Shown here in pieces: positions 1-8,592 of a DNA stretch of 64,000 bases. The number at the start of each line of letters is the position of its first letter. Position 1 is the first letter of the stretch. This stretch comes from Photobacterium sanguinicancri (lineage in GTDB: Bacteria > Pseudomonadota > Gammaproteobacteria > Enterobacterales > Vibrionaceae). Where the stretch lies: contig NZ_AP024850.1 in NCBI RefSeq assembly GCF_024346675.1, positions 1,364,001-1,428,000 on the forward strand, read 5' to 3'. The notes beneath the pieces were generated by a model. That model ran no database searches. It worked only from the letters and a program-made list of their open reading frames with translations, and had not been told where the DNA came from. The position numbers and the translations under genes were made by a program.

Positions 1-104
1 TGAATATCTATAACGGCTTAGAATATATCCAAATTGCGTTACAAGATGAAGTCGCTCCTGAGTTGGGTATCGTAGTGGGGTTTAATGCAACCGATGGTGA
101 CTGA
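1..104 (+). CDS. C-terminal end of imelysin-family lipoprotein (partial)
   Basis: An open frame enters from the left edge (codons in phase from base 3) and ends at TGA 102-104. It gives about 33 residues ending in GFNATDGD. The stretch resembles the C-terminus of imelysin/iron-regulated-protein-A-like periplasmic lipoproteins. That assignment leans on the next gene, because DUF1513 genes commonly follow imelysin genes in operons linked to metal uptake. It overlaps the start of the DUF1513 gene by 20 bases, which suggests translational coupling. Too little is present to be certain. Confidence 0.6.
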   Translation, partial: NIYNGLEYIQIALQDEVAPELGIVVGFNATDGD

Positions 105-1227
105 TTTAGCACGTCGAAAGCTACTAAAGATGACGCTGACGTCTGCATCGGTAGTATCTGCTTCTACAATGAGTGGTTGCTCTATGCTATTGCCTCTTGG
201 TGGCGATCAACAGATCATGCAAGTGAGTGGTAAGCCAGCGATTATTGGGTGTAGCCGCCGATTATCTGGTGGTTATGCAGCTGTTGTTGCGGATACAAGT
301 GGTACGCCTTTGTATCAATTTCCTTTGCCTGCACGAGGCCACGGTATTGCAGTACAGAAGAATGGCGCCTGGGCGGCGGCTTTTGGACGTAGGCCGGGGC
401 AATATATGCAGGTTTTCAACTACCAAACAGGGGAGCAATTGCCCTTAGTGGTAGCGAAGCCTGATCGTTATTTTTACGGACATGGCGTGTTCTCCCCTGA
501 TGGGCAGTATCTTTATGCAACAGAAGGTGAGCGAGGTACCAGCCAAGGTATCATTGGCGTTTACCGCATCACGACACAAACGATTAATGCCAAAGTAGAA
601 AAAGTTTCAGAGTTAACGGGATTCGGTATAGGGCCGCACGAAGTGGTTCTTGCTGATGTGAATACCTTGGCTATTGGTGTTGGAGGCGTGCATACGCAAG
701 GGCGTACGCCTGTCAATTTAGCGTCCATGCAACCTGCATTGGTTTATCTTGATATAGCAACAGGAAAGGTTGTTGAGCAAGCTGCATTGGCAGATAAACA
801 GCTGAGTATACGGCATTTAAGCGTGACAGAAAGTGGCGATGTTGTATGTGGTCAACAGTACCGTGGTGAACCCGATCATGCTGCGCCTTTGGTTGCTGTT
901 CATCAACGTGGGAAGGCGTTGCAGCACCTACATGCGGAAGAAGAAGATTGGCTTCGCTTTAACCATTACATTGCCAGTATAGCAAGCTTAGATGGCTATA
1001 TATTAGCAACGTCGCCGAGAGGGAATTGCTACGGTGTTTGGCGAGAGAGTGACAGGCAGCTTATTGATATAAAACCCCTTATTGATGCGTCTGGCGTGGG
1101 CGTTGTTAATAATAATTGGGTGGTGGGATCTGGATCTGGCAAGATGTTAACTGTCTCGCAGCATGGTCAACTAGCCACCAATATAAGTCCTGTTCTATGG
1201 GATAATCATTGGAGTGTTTTGGATTAA
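85..1227 (+). CDS. DUF1513 family exported protein
   Basis: Predicted 380-aa exported protein of the DUF1513 family, which has a WD40/beta-propeller-like fold and unknown biochemical role. The N-terminus has a twin-arginine-like RRKLLK stretch (residues 10-15), then a hydrophobic segment ending in SGC (Cys32) that could be a lipobox, so export by Tat or Sec is likely. GxxFSPDG- and SPRG-type propeller motifs are visible. The ATG at 85 has GGGG four bases upstream and overlaps the previous stop; ATG 94 is an alternative start. These genes typically close imelysin/di-heme oxidoreductase operons related to iron, which is the inferred context here. Confidence 0.8.
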   Translation: MQPMVTDLARRKLLKMTLTSASVVSASTMSGCSMLLPLGGDQQIMQVSGKPAIIGCSRRLSGGYAAVVADTSGTPLYQFPLPARGHGIAVQKNGAWAAAFGRRPGQYMQVFNYQTGEQLPLVVAKPDRYFYGHGVFSPDGQYLYATEGERGTSQGIIGVYRITTQTINAKVEKVSELTGFGIGPHEVVLADVNTLAIGVGGVHTQGRTPVNLASMQPALVYLDIATGKVVEQAALADKQLSIRHLSVTESGDVVCGQQYRGEPDHAAPLVAVHQRGKALQHLHAEEEDWLRFNHYIASIASLDGYILATSPRGNCYGVWRESDRQLIDIKPLIDASGVGVVNNNWVVGSGSGKMLTVSQHGQLATNISPVLWDNHWSVLD

Positions 1228-1328
1228 GTTTAAGAATTGATACACCTTGAAGAGTGACAGATTACTAAAATTACTCCCAGTGGTGAATGCGTTTGCCATA
1301 CTTACAATACGTTAGTGAGGGAGTTCCA

Positions 1329-3119
1329 ATGGCTATGAGAAAACAATGCAGTTTATCCGTCGCATTATTGCTCGCTCTTAGTGGGCCGCAGTGGGCAATT
1401 GCAGATGATAATGCCGTTCCGATCTTAAGCTCCCAAGGTGCTGTCACTCAGGATATTCAGCGTCAAGATTCTCCCTCCGCTACAGCTCCCTCAACGCCTT
1501 CAAAGAGTTCCTGGCAACCAACAGTTGATTCACCACAAGTTCCTAGTTCGGTATCGATTAAATCTGCACCATTGGAAATGCAAAAAGCGAAATCTTGGGT
1601 ATCTGAAGTCGCTCGGAATGTTCATGATTTACAATATGTTGATAAGTTAGCTCAAATCTATTATGCCGTTGGTTATACACCACTTTGGCAAGATTCTTTT
1701 GTTGCTAATGAGTTCGAAAGTCAAATTCGGGTGTTGGCCTTAGCAGGTATTGATCCGGAGTTTTCGCGTCGTTACGGTATGCTTCAACATTTTAAGCAAG
1801 GTAACGATTGGCGACAGTACGATTTACTGGCGACAGATACTTTACTGAGTTATATGAGCTACGTAGAAAGCCTGCCGCAATATGGTAAGCAATGGTTATT
1901 TGGGAGTGGGTTGGCGATGCCATTACCATTGCCGTCTGAAGCAGCAATTGCGCGGATATTGAATGCTGTAGAAACGAATCGCTTACGTTATTTTGTTACG
2001 TCTCTCAAGCCACTTGATGAAAGCTATACACGGATGGTGTTAGCCATTAACGAATTACAACAGCTTGAATCTGCCGCGTGGCCAACGTTTTATCAAAGGG
2101 GCATTATTCGTTTAGGTGCCCCATTAAAGCAACCTGAAGCGTTAATCACGGTCTTGCATCAACTCGGTGATTTAACGGATTATCAAGCAGAATCATTACG
2201 CGAAAAAAATGTCCGTTATTACAATGTTGATTTAGTTCAAGCTGTTAAAAGCTTTCAACATCGTCATGGGTTGAAAGTGGATGGTGTGATTGGCCCTAAA
2301 ACGCGTTATTGGTTGGGGTTATCACCTAAGCAGCGTGTTCGTGTGTTGGCGTTGAATACACAGCGAGTACGTTTATGGCCGATGGATGTATCTTCAGTGT
2401 TGATTGTGAATATTCCAGGGTATGAGATGAACTTATGGCTGGATAATAAGCATATTATGGATAGCCGAGTGATTGTCGGTCGTCCCGATCGTCGCACTCC
2501 GTTAATGAGCTCAAGTATTAACTCGATCGTGTTCAACCCATACTGGAATGTCCCGATTTCCATTATGCAGAAAGATATTTTGCCCAAAGCTAAATACGAT
2601 AGTAGCTATATCACTCGTAAAAATTTTGCTGTTATTCGTAGCTGGACAAGTTCAGAGCAAATCCCTGTTTCTGCAATAGACTGGAACAGCGTGTCAGTTA
2701 AGTCTTTTCCATATCGATTACGTCAAAAGCCAGGGGCGCGTAATGCATTGGGTCGATATAAGTTTAATATTCCCAATAAGAACGCGATCTATTTGCACGA
2801 TACTCCGGCAAAGAGCTTGTTTAATGAAGATGGTCGCGCATTTAGCTCGGGTTGTGTGCGCGTCGAACATGCTGATGATTTGGCGATGATCTTGTTAAAT
2901 TACTCAGGCGTGTCAGAACAACGTGTGAATACACTGAGTTCTCGCTCTAGTACTAAAACGGTAGGGTTAAAGAATAAGATCCAAGTTCACCTCATTTATC
3001 AAACTGCGTGGGTTGACGACGAAGGCTTAGTAAATTTCCGAGATGACGTCTATCTATACGATAAAATGAGCTATGCTTCGCAAACTGAACAGAAACTTAC
3101 AACTGTTTACAAAGACTAA
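1329..3119 (+). CDS. ldtD: Murein L,D-transpeptidase LdtD (YcbB)
   Basis: Makes 3-3 (mDap-mDap) crosslinks in peptidoglycan in the periplasm. The protein is about 596 aa from ATG 1329, chosen because GAGGGAG lies 6 bases upstream and it starts a signal peptide (MAMRKQ... LALSGPQWAIA). The frame extends upstream to 1287. A peptidoglycan-binding helix bundle is present (FQHRHGLKVDGVIGPKT). The YkuD catalytic domain has H490 in LHDTP and the nucleophile Cys509 in SSGCVRV. The next two genes are ycbK and ycbL, the same order as in E. coli. A low-complexity Ser/Pro-rich linker follows the signal peptide. Confidence 0.95.
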   Translation: MAMRKQCSLSVALLLALSGPQWAIADDNAVPILSSQGAVTQDIQRQDSPSATAPSTPSKSSWQPTVDSPQVPSSVSIKSAPLEMQKAKSWVSEVARNVHDLQYVDKLAQIYYAVGYTPLWQDSFVANEFESQIRVLALAGIDPEFSRRYGMLQHFKQGNDWRQYDLLATDTLLSYMSYVESLPQYGKQWLFGSGLAMPLPLPSEAAIARILNAVETNRLRYFVTSLKPLDESYTRMVLAINELQQLESAAWPTFYQRGIIRLGAPLKQPEALITVLHQLGDLTDYQAESLREKNVRYYNVDLVQAVKSFQHRHGLKVDGVIGPKTRYWLGLSPKQRVRVLALNTQRVRLWPMDVSSVLIVNIPGYEMNLWLDNKHIMDSRVIVGRPDRRTPLMSSSINSIVFNPYWNVPISIMQKDILPKAKYDSSYITRKNFAVIRSWTSSEQIPVSAIDWNSVSVKSFPYRLRQKPGARNALGRYKFNIPNKNAIYLHDTPAKSLFNEDGRAFSSGCVRVEHADDLAMILLNYSGVSEQRVNTLSSRSSTKTVGLKNKIQVHLIYQTAWVDDEGLVNFRDDVYLYDKMSYASQTEQKLTTVYKD

Positions 3120-3143
3120 AACTGCTTAATTCTCAATAATTAG

Positions 3144-3178
3144 ACACCGTTTCAGCAATGAAGCGGTGTTTTATTCTA
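3144..3178 (+). terminator. Rho-independent terminator after ldtD
   Basis: Ten-base stem ACACCGTTTC/GAAGCGGTGT (one G-U pair) with a 6-nt loop, followed by TTTTATTCTAT. Confidence 0.7.
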
Positions 3179-3272
3179 TCTATCCTATTTGACTGTTTAA
3201 AATTTGAACGTTAATTTAATCGGCGTTCGGGCAACATCGTGTTGTGTTTTTGGTTTTAAATGGGTTTTTGGG

Positions 3273-3827
3273 ATGTCAGATATTGATTATAAACGCCGTC
3301 AGATTCTGATTGCTGGTGGTATTACATTAGGGGCAAGCCTGTTTCCACAGCTTGCGATTGCAAGCCCATTTAGGTCAACCAACCCACGTCAAATGTCTAT
3401 GTGTAATATCCACACGGGCGAAGACTTAGATACACAGTACTTTGATGGTGAAGATTATTTACCTGAAGAACTTCAGCGTATTTACCAAATTTGTCGGGAT
3501 TTTCGCCAAAATGAAGTCGCGAAAATGGATAAAAAGCTCTTTGATGGCATTGCTAAAATTCAGGCTAATTTAGGCCATAAGGGTCAAGTTCGAATCATTT
3601 CAGGTTACCGTTCGCCAAAAACTAATCAGCTGCTGCAAAAAAATGGTGGGGTAGCGAAAAAAAGTTACCACATGAAAGGGCAAGCCATCGACTTTAATTT
3701 AGAAGGTGTGCCTTTATCGAAAGTCCATAAAGCAGCCAAAGAATTACGCTTAGGCGGAGTAGGGTATTATCCGAAAAGTGATTTTGTTCATATCGATACT
3801 GGTCCAGTAAGAAGCTGGCGTGGGTAA
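3273..3827 (+). CDS. ycbK: YcbK-type M15 peptidase-family protein (DUF882)
   Basis: 184-aa Tat-exported protein of the peptidase M15_2 (YcbK/DUF882) family, related to zinc D,D-carboxypeptidases acting on peptidoglycan. The N-terminus has a Tat motif (YKRRQILIAG) and hydrophobic core. The C-terminal domain shows SGYRSPKTN, then YHMKGQAIDF and DFVHIDTG, which carry the predicted zinc ligands (His, Asp, His). ATG 3273 was chosen because it puts the Tat motif at residues 5-8 and gives the E. coli YcbK length (182 aa); the frame opens at 3204. It lies between ldtD and ycbL as in E. coli. Confidence 0.9.
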   Translation: MSDIDYKRRQILIAGGITLGASLFPQLAIASPFRSTNPRQMSMCNIHTGEDLDTQYFDGEDYLPEELQRIYQICRDFRQNEVAKMDKKLFDGIAKIQANLGHKGQVRIISGYRSPKTNQLLQKNGGVAKKSYHMKGQAIDFNLEGVPLSKVHKAAKELRLGGVGYYPKSDFVHIDTGPVRSWRG

Positions 3828-3840
3828 CGATATGAATGAG

Positions 3841-3880
3841 ACAACAAAGCCGACACAGCATGTCGGCTTTGTTGTTTTTA
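3841..3880 (+). terminator. Strong terminator after ycbK
   Basis: Perfect 15-bp stem ACAACAAAGCCGACA/TGTCGGCTTTGTTGT with a 5-nt loop, followed by TTTT. It begins 13 bases after the ycbK stop and separates ycbK from ycbL. Confidence 0.9.
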
Positions 3881-3931
3881 GATAGAAAATGGTACTCTTG
3901 TATCAGTTTAATTCTAAGGAAACCTGTCAGT

Positions 3932-4585
3932 ATGAGCCTTCAATTTGAAATTGTACCTGTAACACCGTATCAGCAAAATTGTTCAATTGTATGGTGTGAT
4001 GAGACCAAAGCAGCAGTGGTTGTCGATCCAGGTGGTGATATTCACTTACTGAAAGCAAAAGTTGCCGAGCTTGGCCTTAATGTCGTTAAGCTTGTGCTGA
4101 CTCATGGTCATTTAGATCACGTGGGCGGTACAACTGCGCTGGCAGCGGATTTAGGTGTACCTGTATGGGGTCCACACAAAGAGGATGCATTTTGGCTACA
4201 AGGTCTCGAGCGTCAAAGCGAGATGTTTGGTTTTCCATTAACAGAAGCATTTGACCCTGACCGCTGGTTAGATGAAGGTGATGAAATCCCTGTGGGTAAT
4301 CAAGTTCTGCATGTTCTTCATACCCCTGGCCACACTCCAGGTCATGTTATTTTGCACAATACAGACGCAAAGATCGCCTTTGTTGGAGATGTATTGTTTA
4401 ACGGTGGTGTCGGCCGTACTGATTTCCCTAAGGGTGATTACCAAACATTGATCAATTCAATTAAAGGTAAGCTATGGCCTTTAGGTAATGATGTCACGTT
4501 TGTACCGGGTCATGGTCCATTATCAACTTTTGGTAACGAACGCGCTTCAAACCCATTTGTTGCTGATGAAATGCCACTGTATTAA
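3932..4585 (+). CDS. ycbL: YcbL, metallo-beta-lactamase-fold hydrolase (glyoxalase II-like)
   Basis: 217-aa cytoplasmic MBL-fold hydrolase. The zinc motif THGHLDH is at residues 57-63, with further ligands in HTPGHTPGH, VGDVLF and PGHGP. E. coli YcbL (215 aa) is a type II glyoxalase-like enzyme, so thioester hydrolysis is the expected reaction; the true substrate is not shown here. ATG 3932 was chosen because AAGGAAA lies upstream and the length matches; the longer frame from 3836 would run through the upstream terminator. Confidence 0.92.
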   Translation: MSLQFEIVPVTPYQQNCSIVWCDETKAAVVVDPGGDIHLLKAKVAELGLNVVKLVLTHGHLDHVGGTTALAADLGVPVWGPHKEDAFWLQGLERQSEMFGFPLTEAFDPDRWLDEGDEIPVGNQVLHVLHTPGHTPGHVILHNTDAKIAFVGDVLFNGGVGRTDFPKGDYQTLINSIKGKLWPLGNDVTFVPGHGPLSTFGNERASNPFVADEMPLY

Positions 4586-4627
4586 GTTCGGAATATTACA
4601 GGTAACTATTCTGTAATAATCACTTGG

Positions 4628-4657
4628 AGCCACACCTTATTTGGTGTGGCTTTTTTA
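4628..4657 (+). terminator. Terminator after ycbL
   Basis: Stem AGCCACACC/GGTGTGGCT with a 6-nt loop followed by TTTTTT. It lies between ycbL and the convergent DUF2982-like gene and may serve both. Confidence 0.88.
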
Positions 4658-4664
4658 TTTGTGC

Positions 4665-5405
4665 CTAGACTCTATGCTTAAAAGTCGGGGTATCATTCGC
4701 TTGGGCAAGATAACGCCGAGCAAGGCCAATAAACTCCCCTAATGGTCGATCGAGTAAATCATCAGAGATAAAGAAATCAAACCCCAAAAGTTCACGGTTA
4801 TAGCGCATGCGGTTGGCTAGCATGGCGATGAGCCCTTTGAGTTCAACGCCTTTTTGTGTGGTGTAAGGCGTATCATCAAATAACATGTCTTCAATGGCGT
4901 GTGGGCTGTTGGGGGTACGTTTAACAGCAAGAAATAATAGCCCTCTTTGCTCAATTAACATTTTGCTTGCTACTCGTGGGCATACAGACGTTAAAAAAGC
5001 ATCGTAGTCTTTAAGTTTCACGCCCATCCAAGGCAGTGTTTGGTACCAGCCTTCTGTCGTGGGTAGTTCTGTTAGTCCAAGTTGTTGAATAGCTTGCCAG
5101 CGGATAGACCAGCCACCCTCCGCGCTGTGGTATTGAAAGTGCATGAAGCTCAAAGTAAAAGTAAGAATCGGTGCGTTCATTTGCTTAAAAGCGATCACCG
5201 AAAAAGTAAGTGCAAAGAGCAATAAAACGGATAAGCCGACATTGTTGATGGTGGGTAAAATAAAACTGGTGATTCCAATAGCTAAAATCATCGCAAGGCT
5301 CAGCGCAAACCAGTAAATACTAGGCTGACTGTTTACTGGTTTGATATAACGAGTTTCCATCAAAGGAGCCTCGGACACAGGATCTGTATTTGCAGGATCA
5401 TGCAT
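4665..5405 (-). CDS. DUF2982-like membrane protein
   Basis: About 246-aa protein of unknown function. Two hydrophobic segments form a hairpin near residues 30-80 (IYWFALSLAMILAIGITSF and VGLSVLLLFALTFSVIAF). A soluble C-terminal region follows with conserved-looking WSIRWQAIQQLGLTELP and VKRTPN. It resembles DUF2982 proteins of Vibrio relatives, by recall only. GTG 5411 is a possible start two codons upstream of ATG 5405; neither has a strong ribosome site. It is convergent with ycbL. Confidence 0.75.
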   Translation of the reverse strand: MHDPANTDPVSEAPLMETRYIKPVNSQPSIYWFALSLAMILAIGITSFILPTINNVGLSVLLLFALTFSVIAFKQMNAPILTFTLSFMHFQYHSAEGGWSIRWQAIQQLGLTELPTTEGWYQTLPWMGVKLKDYDAFLTSVCPRVASKMLIEQRGLLFLAVKRTPNSPHAIEDMLFDDTPYTTQKGVELKGLIAMLANRMRYNRELLGFDFFISDDLLDRPLGEFIGLARRYLAQANDTPTFKHRV

Positions 5406-5745
5406 AAACACTTTCTATTTAAATTAACGATTTAAGTTATGTTCTGGCTTTAATAATTAATATTACACGTACCTTTATGCTACTTGGTGAGCATAAGGGG
5501 GTTTAAGAATGCACTGTGTTTTATAATCTTATGCCTTACATCCACTTCTTGCAATTTTGCTCCCTCAAGCAGCGTAAATGGCTAATTTTGGACAAATTCA
5601 TCAGAATTTTGAGTGAAATCATGTTTTGTTGTGGGTTAAATAACCGTTTGCTGGCATTTCTCTGACATCCTTGGTATAAAACGCGCTTACTTTTTCCCGC
5701 TGGTACAGTGGCGACTGAAAGTAGTGCAACGGAGTAGGAAATTTA
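5406..5745. other. Intergenic region, divergent promoters
   Basis: About 340 bases between two divergent genes with no open frame that looks coding. A TATAAA box at about 5676-5681 is a candidate -10 for the downstream winged-helix gene, but no good -35 was found. The ribosome site GGAGTAGGA lies just before ATG 5746. Confidence 0.4.
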
Positions 5746-6147
5746 ATGAGAATCTCTCACAAACGTAAAGTTCAGCTTAAGCTGCAAAAGCGTGTATTAG
5801 CAAATGTAGCAGTAGCAAAACCAGCAGCGAAAAAAGATGCTGTGAAAAAAGCACCAACTGCAGAAACAGTAAAAGCTGCACCAGCGGCGAAACCTGTAGA
5901 AGAAAAAAAGACAGTTCAAGCAGCACCTGCTGTAAAAGTGTCTTTGACTCCAAAGCAGCAGCAAGTGCTTGATATTGTTGTAAGCAATGCTGAAGGCATT
6001 AATCCTAAAGGGATTGGTCTTCAAGCAGGTCAAGAAGATGCGAAAGCGGCTTCTTGGGCGACTGGCGCGCTTAAAAAACTGGCTGAAGAAGGTCTAGTTG
6101 AGCGTATCCAGCTTGCGGGTAATAAAGTGCTTTACAAAGCGGCTTAA
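5746..6147 (+). CDS. Lys/Ala-rich protein with C-terminal winged helix
   Basis: 133-aa basic protein in two parts. Residues 1-65 are a low-complexity Lys/Ala/Pro/Val tail (AAKKDAVKKAP, AAPAAKPVEEKK) resembling histone H1 or AlgP-like tails. Residues 66-133 look like a MarR-type winged helix (LTPKQQQVLDIVV, ALKKLAEEGLVERIQLAGNK). It is probably a DNA-binding or nucleoid-associated protein. The strong GGAGTAGGA ribosome site and Lys-rich composition suggest good expression. Function is inferred from architecture only; Vibrionaceae relatives are usually called MarR-like regulators. Confidence 0.85.
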   Translation: MRISHKRKVQLKLQKRVLANVAVAKPAAKKDAVKKAPTAETVKAAPAAKPVEEKKTVQAAPAVKVSLTPKQQQVLDIVVSNAEGINPKGIGLQAGQEDAKAASWATGALKKLAEEGLVERIQLAGNKVLYKAA

Positions 6148-6156
6148 TTCTCGCAC

Positions 6157-6200
6157 CCCGCCTCTTATCGCTAGAGGCGGGTGTTCCCTTCTTTTTTCAT
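6157..6200 (+). terminator. Terminator after winged-helix gene
   Basis: Stem CCCGCCTCT/AGAGGCGGG with a 7-nt loop, then TGTTCCCTTCTTTTTT. Confidence 0.7.
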
Positions 6201-6332
6201 ACCATGTGTCACCCCTCTGCATCTTAGCCACCTTTTTATTCTCATCTTTGCTATCTACATCTCATTAATCTGACGATTTCTTAAGTCTCTGCTATAACTT
6301 ATCTATAACGGAGTTAAATATTCAGGGACTTA

Positions 6333-6383
6333 ATACCAATTAAAAACTGAGCTTATCCATCAAAGTAGTTAGTGGATTGGTAT
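6333..6383. repeat. Short inverted-repeat element (51 bp)
   Basis: Starts ATACCAAT and ends ATTGGTAT, with 35 bases between. The ends match the longer element at 24717-24879 and the mini-element at 51524-51575. It lies 21 bases upstream of the next start codon, so it falls in that gene's leader or promoter. Confidence 0.55.
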
Positions 6384-6404
6384 ATACACTCGGAGGCAAG
6401 ATTT

Positions 6405-6710
6405 ATGACGATGATAAGTGCTAGAGAGTTTTCTGACTGGCTTCGTAATCGCTTTGCTGAAGAAGAACAAGGGGTATGTTTGACGCGCGACGATATTAAT
6501 CAGCTAACGGGCCGACAGAGTTTTTCTCTGGGATTTGTAAACGATATCCACTATGAGCTTATGCAGCATGGCATGGCTTTTGTGACAGATACATCAAGAG
6601 AAAAATTTTATTTGGTACCGGTATCAAATAAGCCTTGGCGAGATCAATTAGAGCGTCAATATGAAAGGGAATTGTTCTGTAATGTTTTACCGTTAGATAA
6701 ATCAGGCTAA
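6405..6710 (+). CDS. Conserved hypothetical protein, 101 aa
   Basis: Small soluble protein starting MTMISAREFSDWL and ending LPLDKSG. ATG 6405 has a GGAGG ribosome site with 9-base spacing; the frame opens at 6372, but that part overlaps the inverted-repeat element. The middle (VCLTRDDINQLTG) looks helical and could be a small winged-helix fold, but no known family is recognised. It is transcribed toward the convergent aspC gene. Confidence 0.75.
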   Translation: MTMISAREFSDWLRNRFAEEEQGVCLTRDDINQLTGRQSFSLGFVNDIHYELMQHGMAFVTDTSREKFYLVPVSNKPWRDQLERQYERELFCNVLPLDKSG

Positions 6711-6767
6711 TCGGTAATTCGAACATGCTTCAAAGCGTGCTTTACACGAAAAATATAAGAAGTTAAT

Positions 6768-6795
6768 AAAAAAGAGGGGGCTAATTAGCCCCCTC
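6768..6795 (-). terminator. Terminator for aspC
   Basis: Palindromic stem GAGGGGGC/GCCCCCTC with a short AATTAG-type loop. On the minus strand it is followed by TTTTTTATT. Confidence 0.88.
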
Positions 6796-6839
6796 ACTTA
6801 TTCTGATTTTTGCAGCTGGTACGTTAAAGCGGATAAGGC

Positions 6840-8042
6840 TTACAGTACTGCGGCAATACCTTTACATAGTGGTAGCATATTGTTTTTTGTCATTCCCGCT
6901 ACGCTGATACGGCCAGAACCGACAATGTAGATAGCAAACTCGTCTTTCAGGCGGTTAACTTGATCTTTATTTAGACCAGAGAACGAGAACATACCGTTTT
7001 GGCGTTCAATAAAGCTAAAGTCTGCATCAACACCTAGTTCTTTTAAGGTGTTTACAAATAGAGTACGCATCTCTTGGATACGGTCACGCATCTCAGCCAC
7101 TTCTTGTTCCCATTCTGCACGTAAAGCTACATCGTTTAGGATCTCCGTCACGATAGCTGCACCATGCGCAGGTGGGTTAGAGTAAATAACGCGAGCAATA
7201 CTTTTCACTTGGCTAAATGCCGTGGTTGCGAGTTCTGCTGTTTCAGCAACAAGCGTGAAAGCACCGACACGTTCGTTGTATAGGCCAAAGTTTTTAGAGA
7301 ATGAACTCGCAATTAGGAGCTCTTTGCACTGCGCTGCGAAAATGCGAAGACCAACTGCATCTTCTTCAACACCGACAGCAAAACCTTGGTAGGCGAAATC
7401 GAACATTGGTAATAGCTCTTTTTCTACACACAGAGCCGCTAGCTGTTCCCATTGCGTTGAATCTGGGTCGATACCTGTTGGGTTATGGCAGCAGCCATGT
7501 AGAAGCACGATGTCGCCAGCATTTGCTTTAGAGAGGTCTTCAAGCATTGCTGCAAAGTCCATGTCTTTCGTTTCTGCGTTGTAGTAACCGTACTGAGCCG
7601 TTTCAAGATTTGCAGCAGCAAAAACACCATTATGGTTAGCCCATGTAGGGTTACTGATCCATACTTTCACATCACCAAGTTGGCGTTTAATAAATTCAGC
7701 AGCAACACGGAGTGCACCAGTACCACCTGGCGCTTGTGCTGTTAGCGCACGTTTGTTTGCAATAATAGACGCGTCATTACCGAAAAGAAGCTGCTGAACA
7801 GCAAGGCCATATTCCGCAGTACCAGGAATACTGAGGTATGACTTAGTGGTTTCTTTCTCTAGTAAGATGGCTTCTGCTTTTTTAACAGTCGCTAAAACTG
7901 GCGTGTTACCTGTTTCATCTTTATAAATACCTACACCCAGATTAATTTTTTCTGCGCGAGAATCATTTTTGAATTCTTCAGTGAGGCCTAGAATTGGATC
8001 GGCAGGTGCGGCTACGATTTTTTCAAACATTGTGGTGGTCAT
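6840..8042 (-). CDS. aspC: Aspartate/aromatic aminotransferase
   Basis: PLP-dependent class I aminotransferase interconverting aspartate + 2-oxoglutarate with oxaloacetate + glutamate in the cytoplasm. About 396-400 aa. The PLP-lysine motif [15 protein letters not shown], the substrate-site [11 protein letters not shown] and the C-terminal GRISVAGM are all present. The frame begins [21 protein letters not shown]. coli AspC starts MFEN, so ATG 8030 is an equally good start; neither has a strong ribosome site. It sits between ycbL and asnS as in E. coli, but separated from both by extra genes. Confidence 0.95.
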   Translation of the reverse strand: MTTTMFEKIVAAPADPILGLTEEFKNDSRAEKINLGVGIYKDETGNTPVLATVKKAEAILLEKETTKSYLSIPGTAEYGLAVQQLLFGNDASIIANKRALTAQAPGGTGALRVAAEFIKRQLGDVKVWISNPTWANHNGVFAAANLETAQYGYYNAETKDMDFAAMLEDLSKANAGDIVLLHGCCHNPTGIDPDSTQWEQLAALCVEKELLPMFDFAYQGFAVGVEEDAVGLRIFAAQCKELLIASSFSKNFGLYNERVGAFTLVAETAELATTAFSQVKSIARVIYSNPPAHGAAIVTEILNDVALRAEWEQEVAEMRDRIQEMRTLFVNTLKELGVDADFSFIERQNGMFSFSGLNKDQVNRLKDEFAIYIVGSGRISVAGMTKNNMLPLCKGIAAVL

Positions 8043-8592
8043 CCATGCTGAGAGTATTAAAGGGCTTTATTTCTCTTTATACCCTTTGAGAGTGCCTATT
8101 TACAACAAAATGCAACAATTTAGCTCGATTTATTTTCACACCTGCTATTTTTTGCATCTTACTCGTAACCACTCGATAAAAAATAGAGAAAATAGATAGC
8201 GCGTTGGTTACTAAATAACGTTATTTATTGAGTTTATTGGCTGTTTTGTGAACTGAATCTAGTGTTTTTTGTGGTGGTGATCATATTTGATGTAATTTTA
8301 CGAGATATTCGCGTGATGTAACATTGTGATGTGAAACTGATCACAGTTGGTACGGATAGCTCTAACGTAGGATTACTCCCCGAAGGAAAACGCTCTAATA
8401 TGATGATTTAATATGGCTTTTAATTATAAAACACCACAAAAAGCCAATTAGATAGTAAAAAACATAGTAACGATGATTTTTACTCATCTTCATCAGCCCT
8501 GAGCATGGAAATAGTATGGTCTCTTCTATTTGTTGGATGTTTATTAAACAACAACATTAGGTGTTGCCGCTGGAGTTTAATCGGGGATGAAA
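8043..8592. other. Intergenic region upstream of aspC and sugar transporter
   Basis: 550 bases between divergent genes. It holds the CRP-type site at 8330-8345 and AT-rich promoter sequence. The only other open frames are short and unconvincing. Confidence 0.5.
8330..8345. promoter_or_regulatory. Predicted CRP (cAMP receptor protein) site
   Basis: TGTGA-AACTGA-TCACA is a perfect match to both half-sites of the CRP consensus with the standard 6-base spacer. It lies about 250 bases before the MFS sugar transporter start, in line with catabolite-controlled expression of that gene. Confidence 0.8.
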
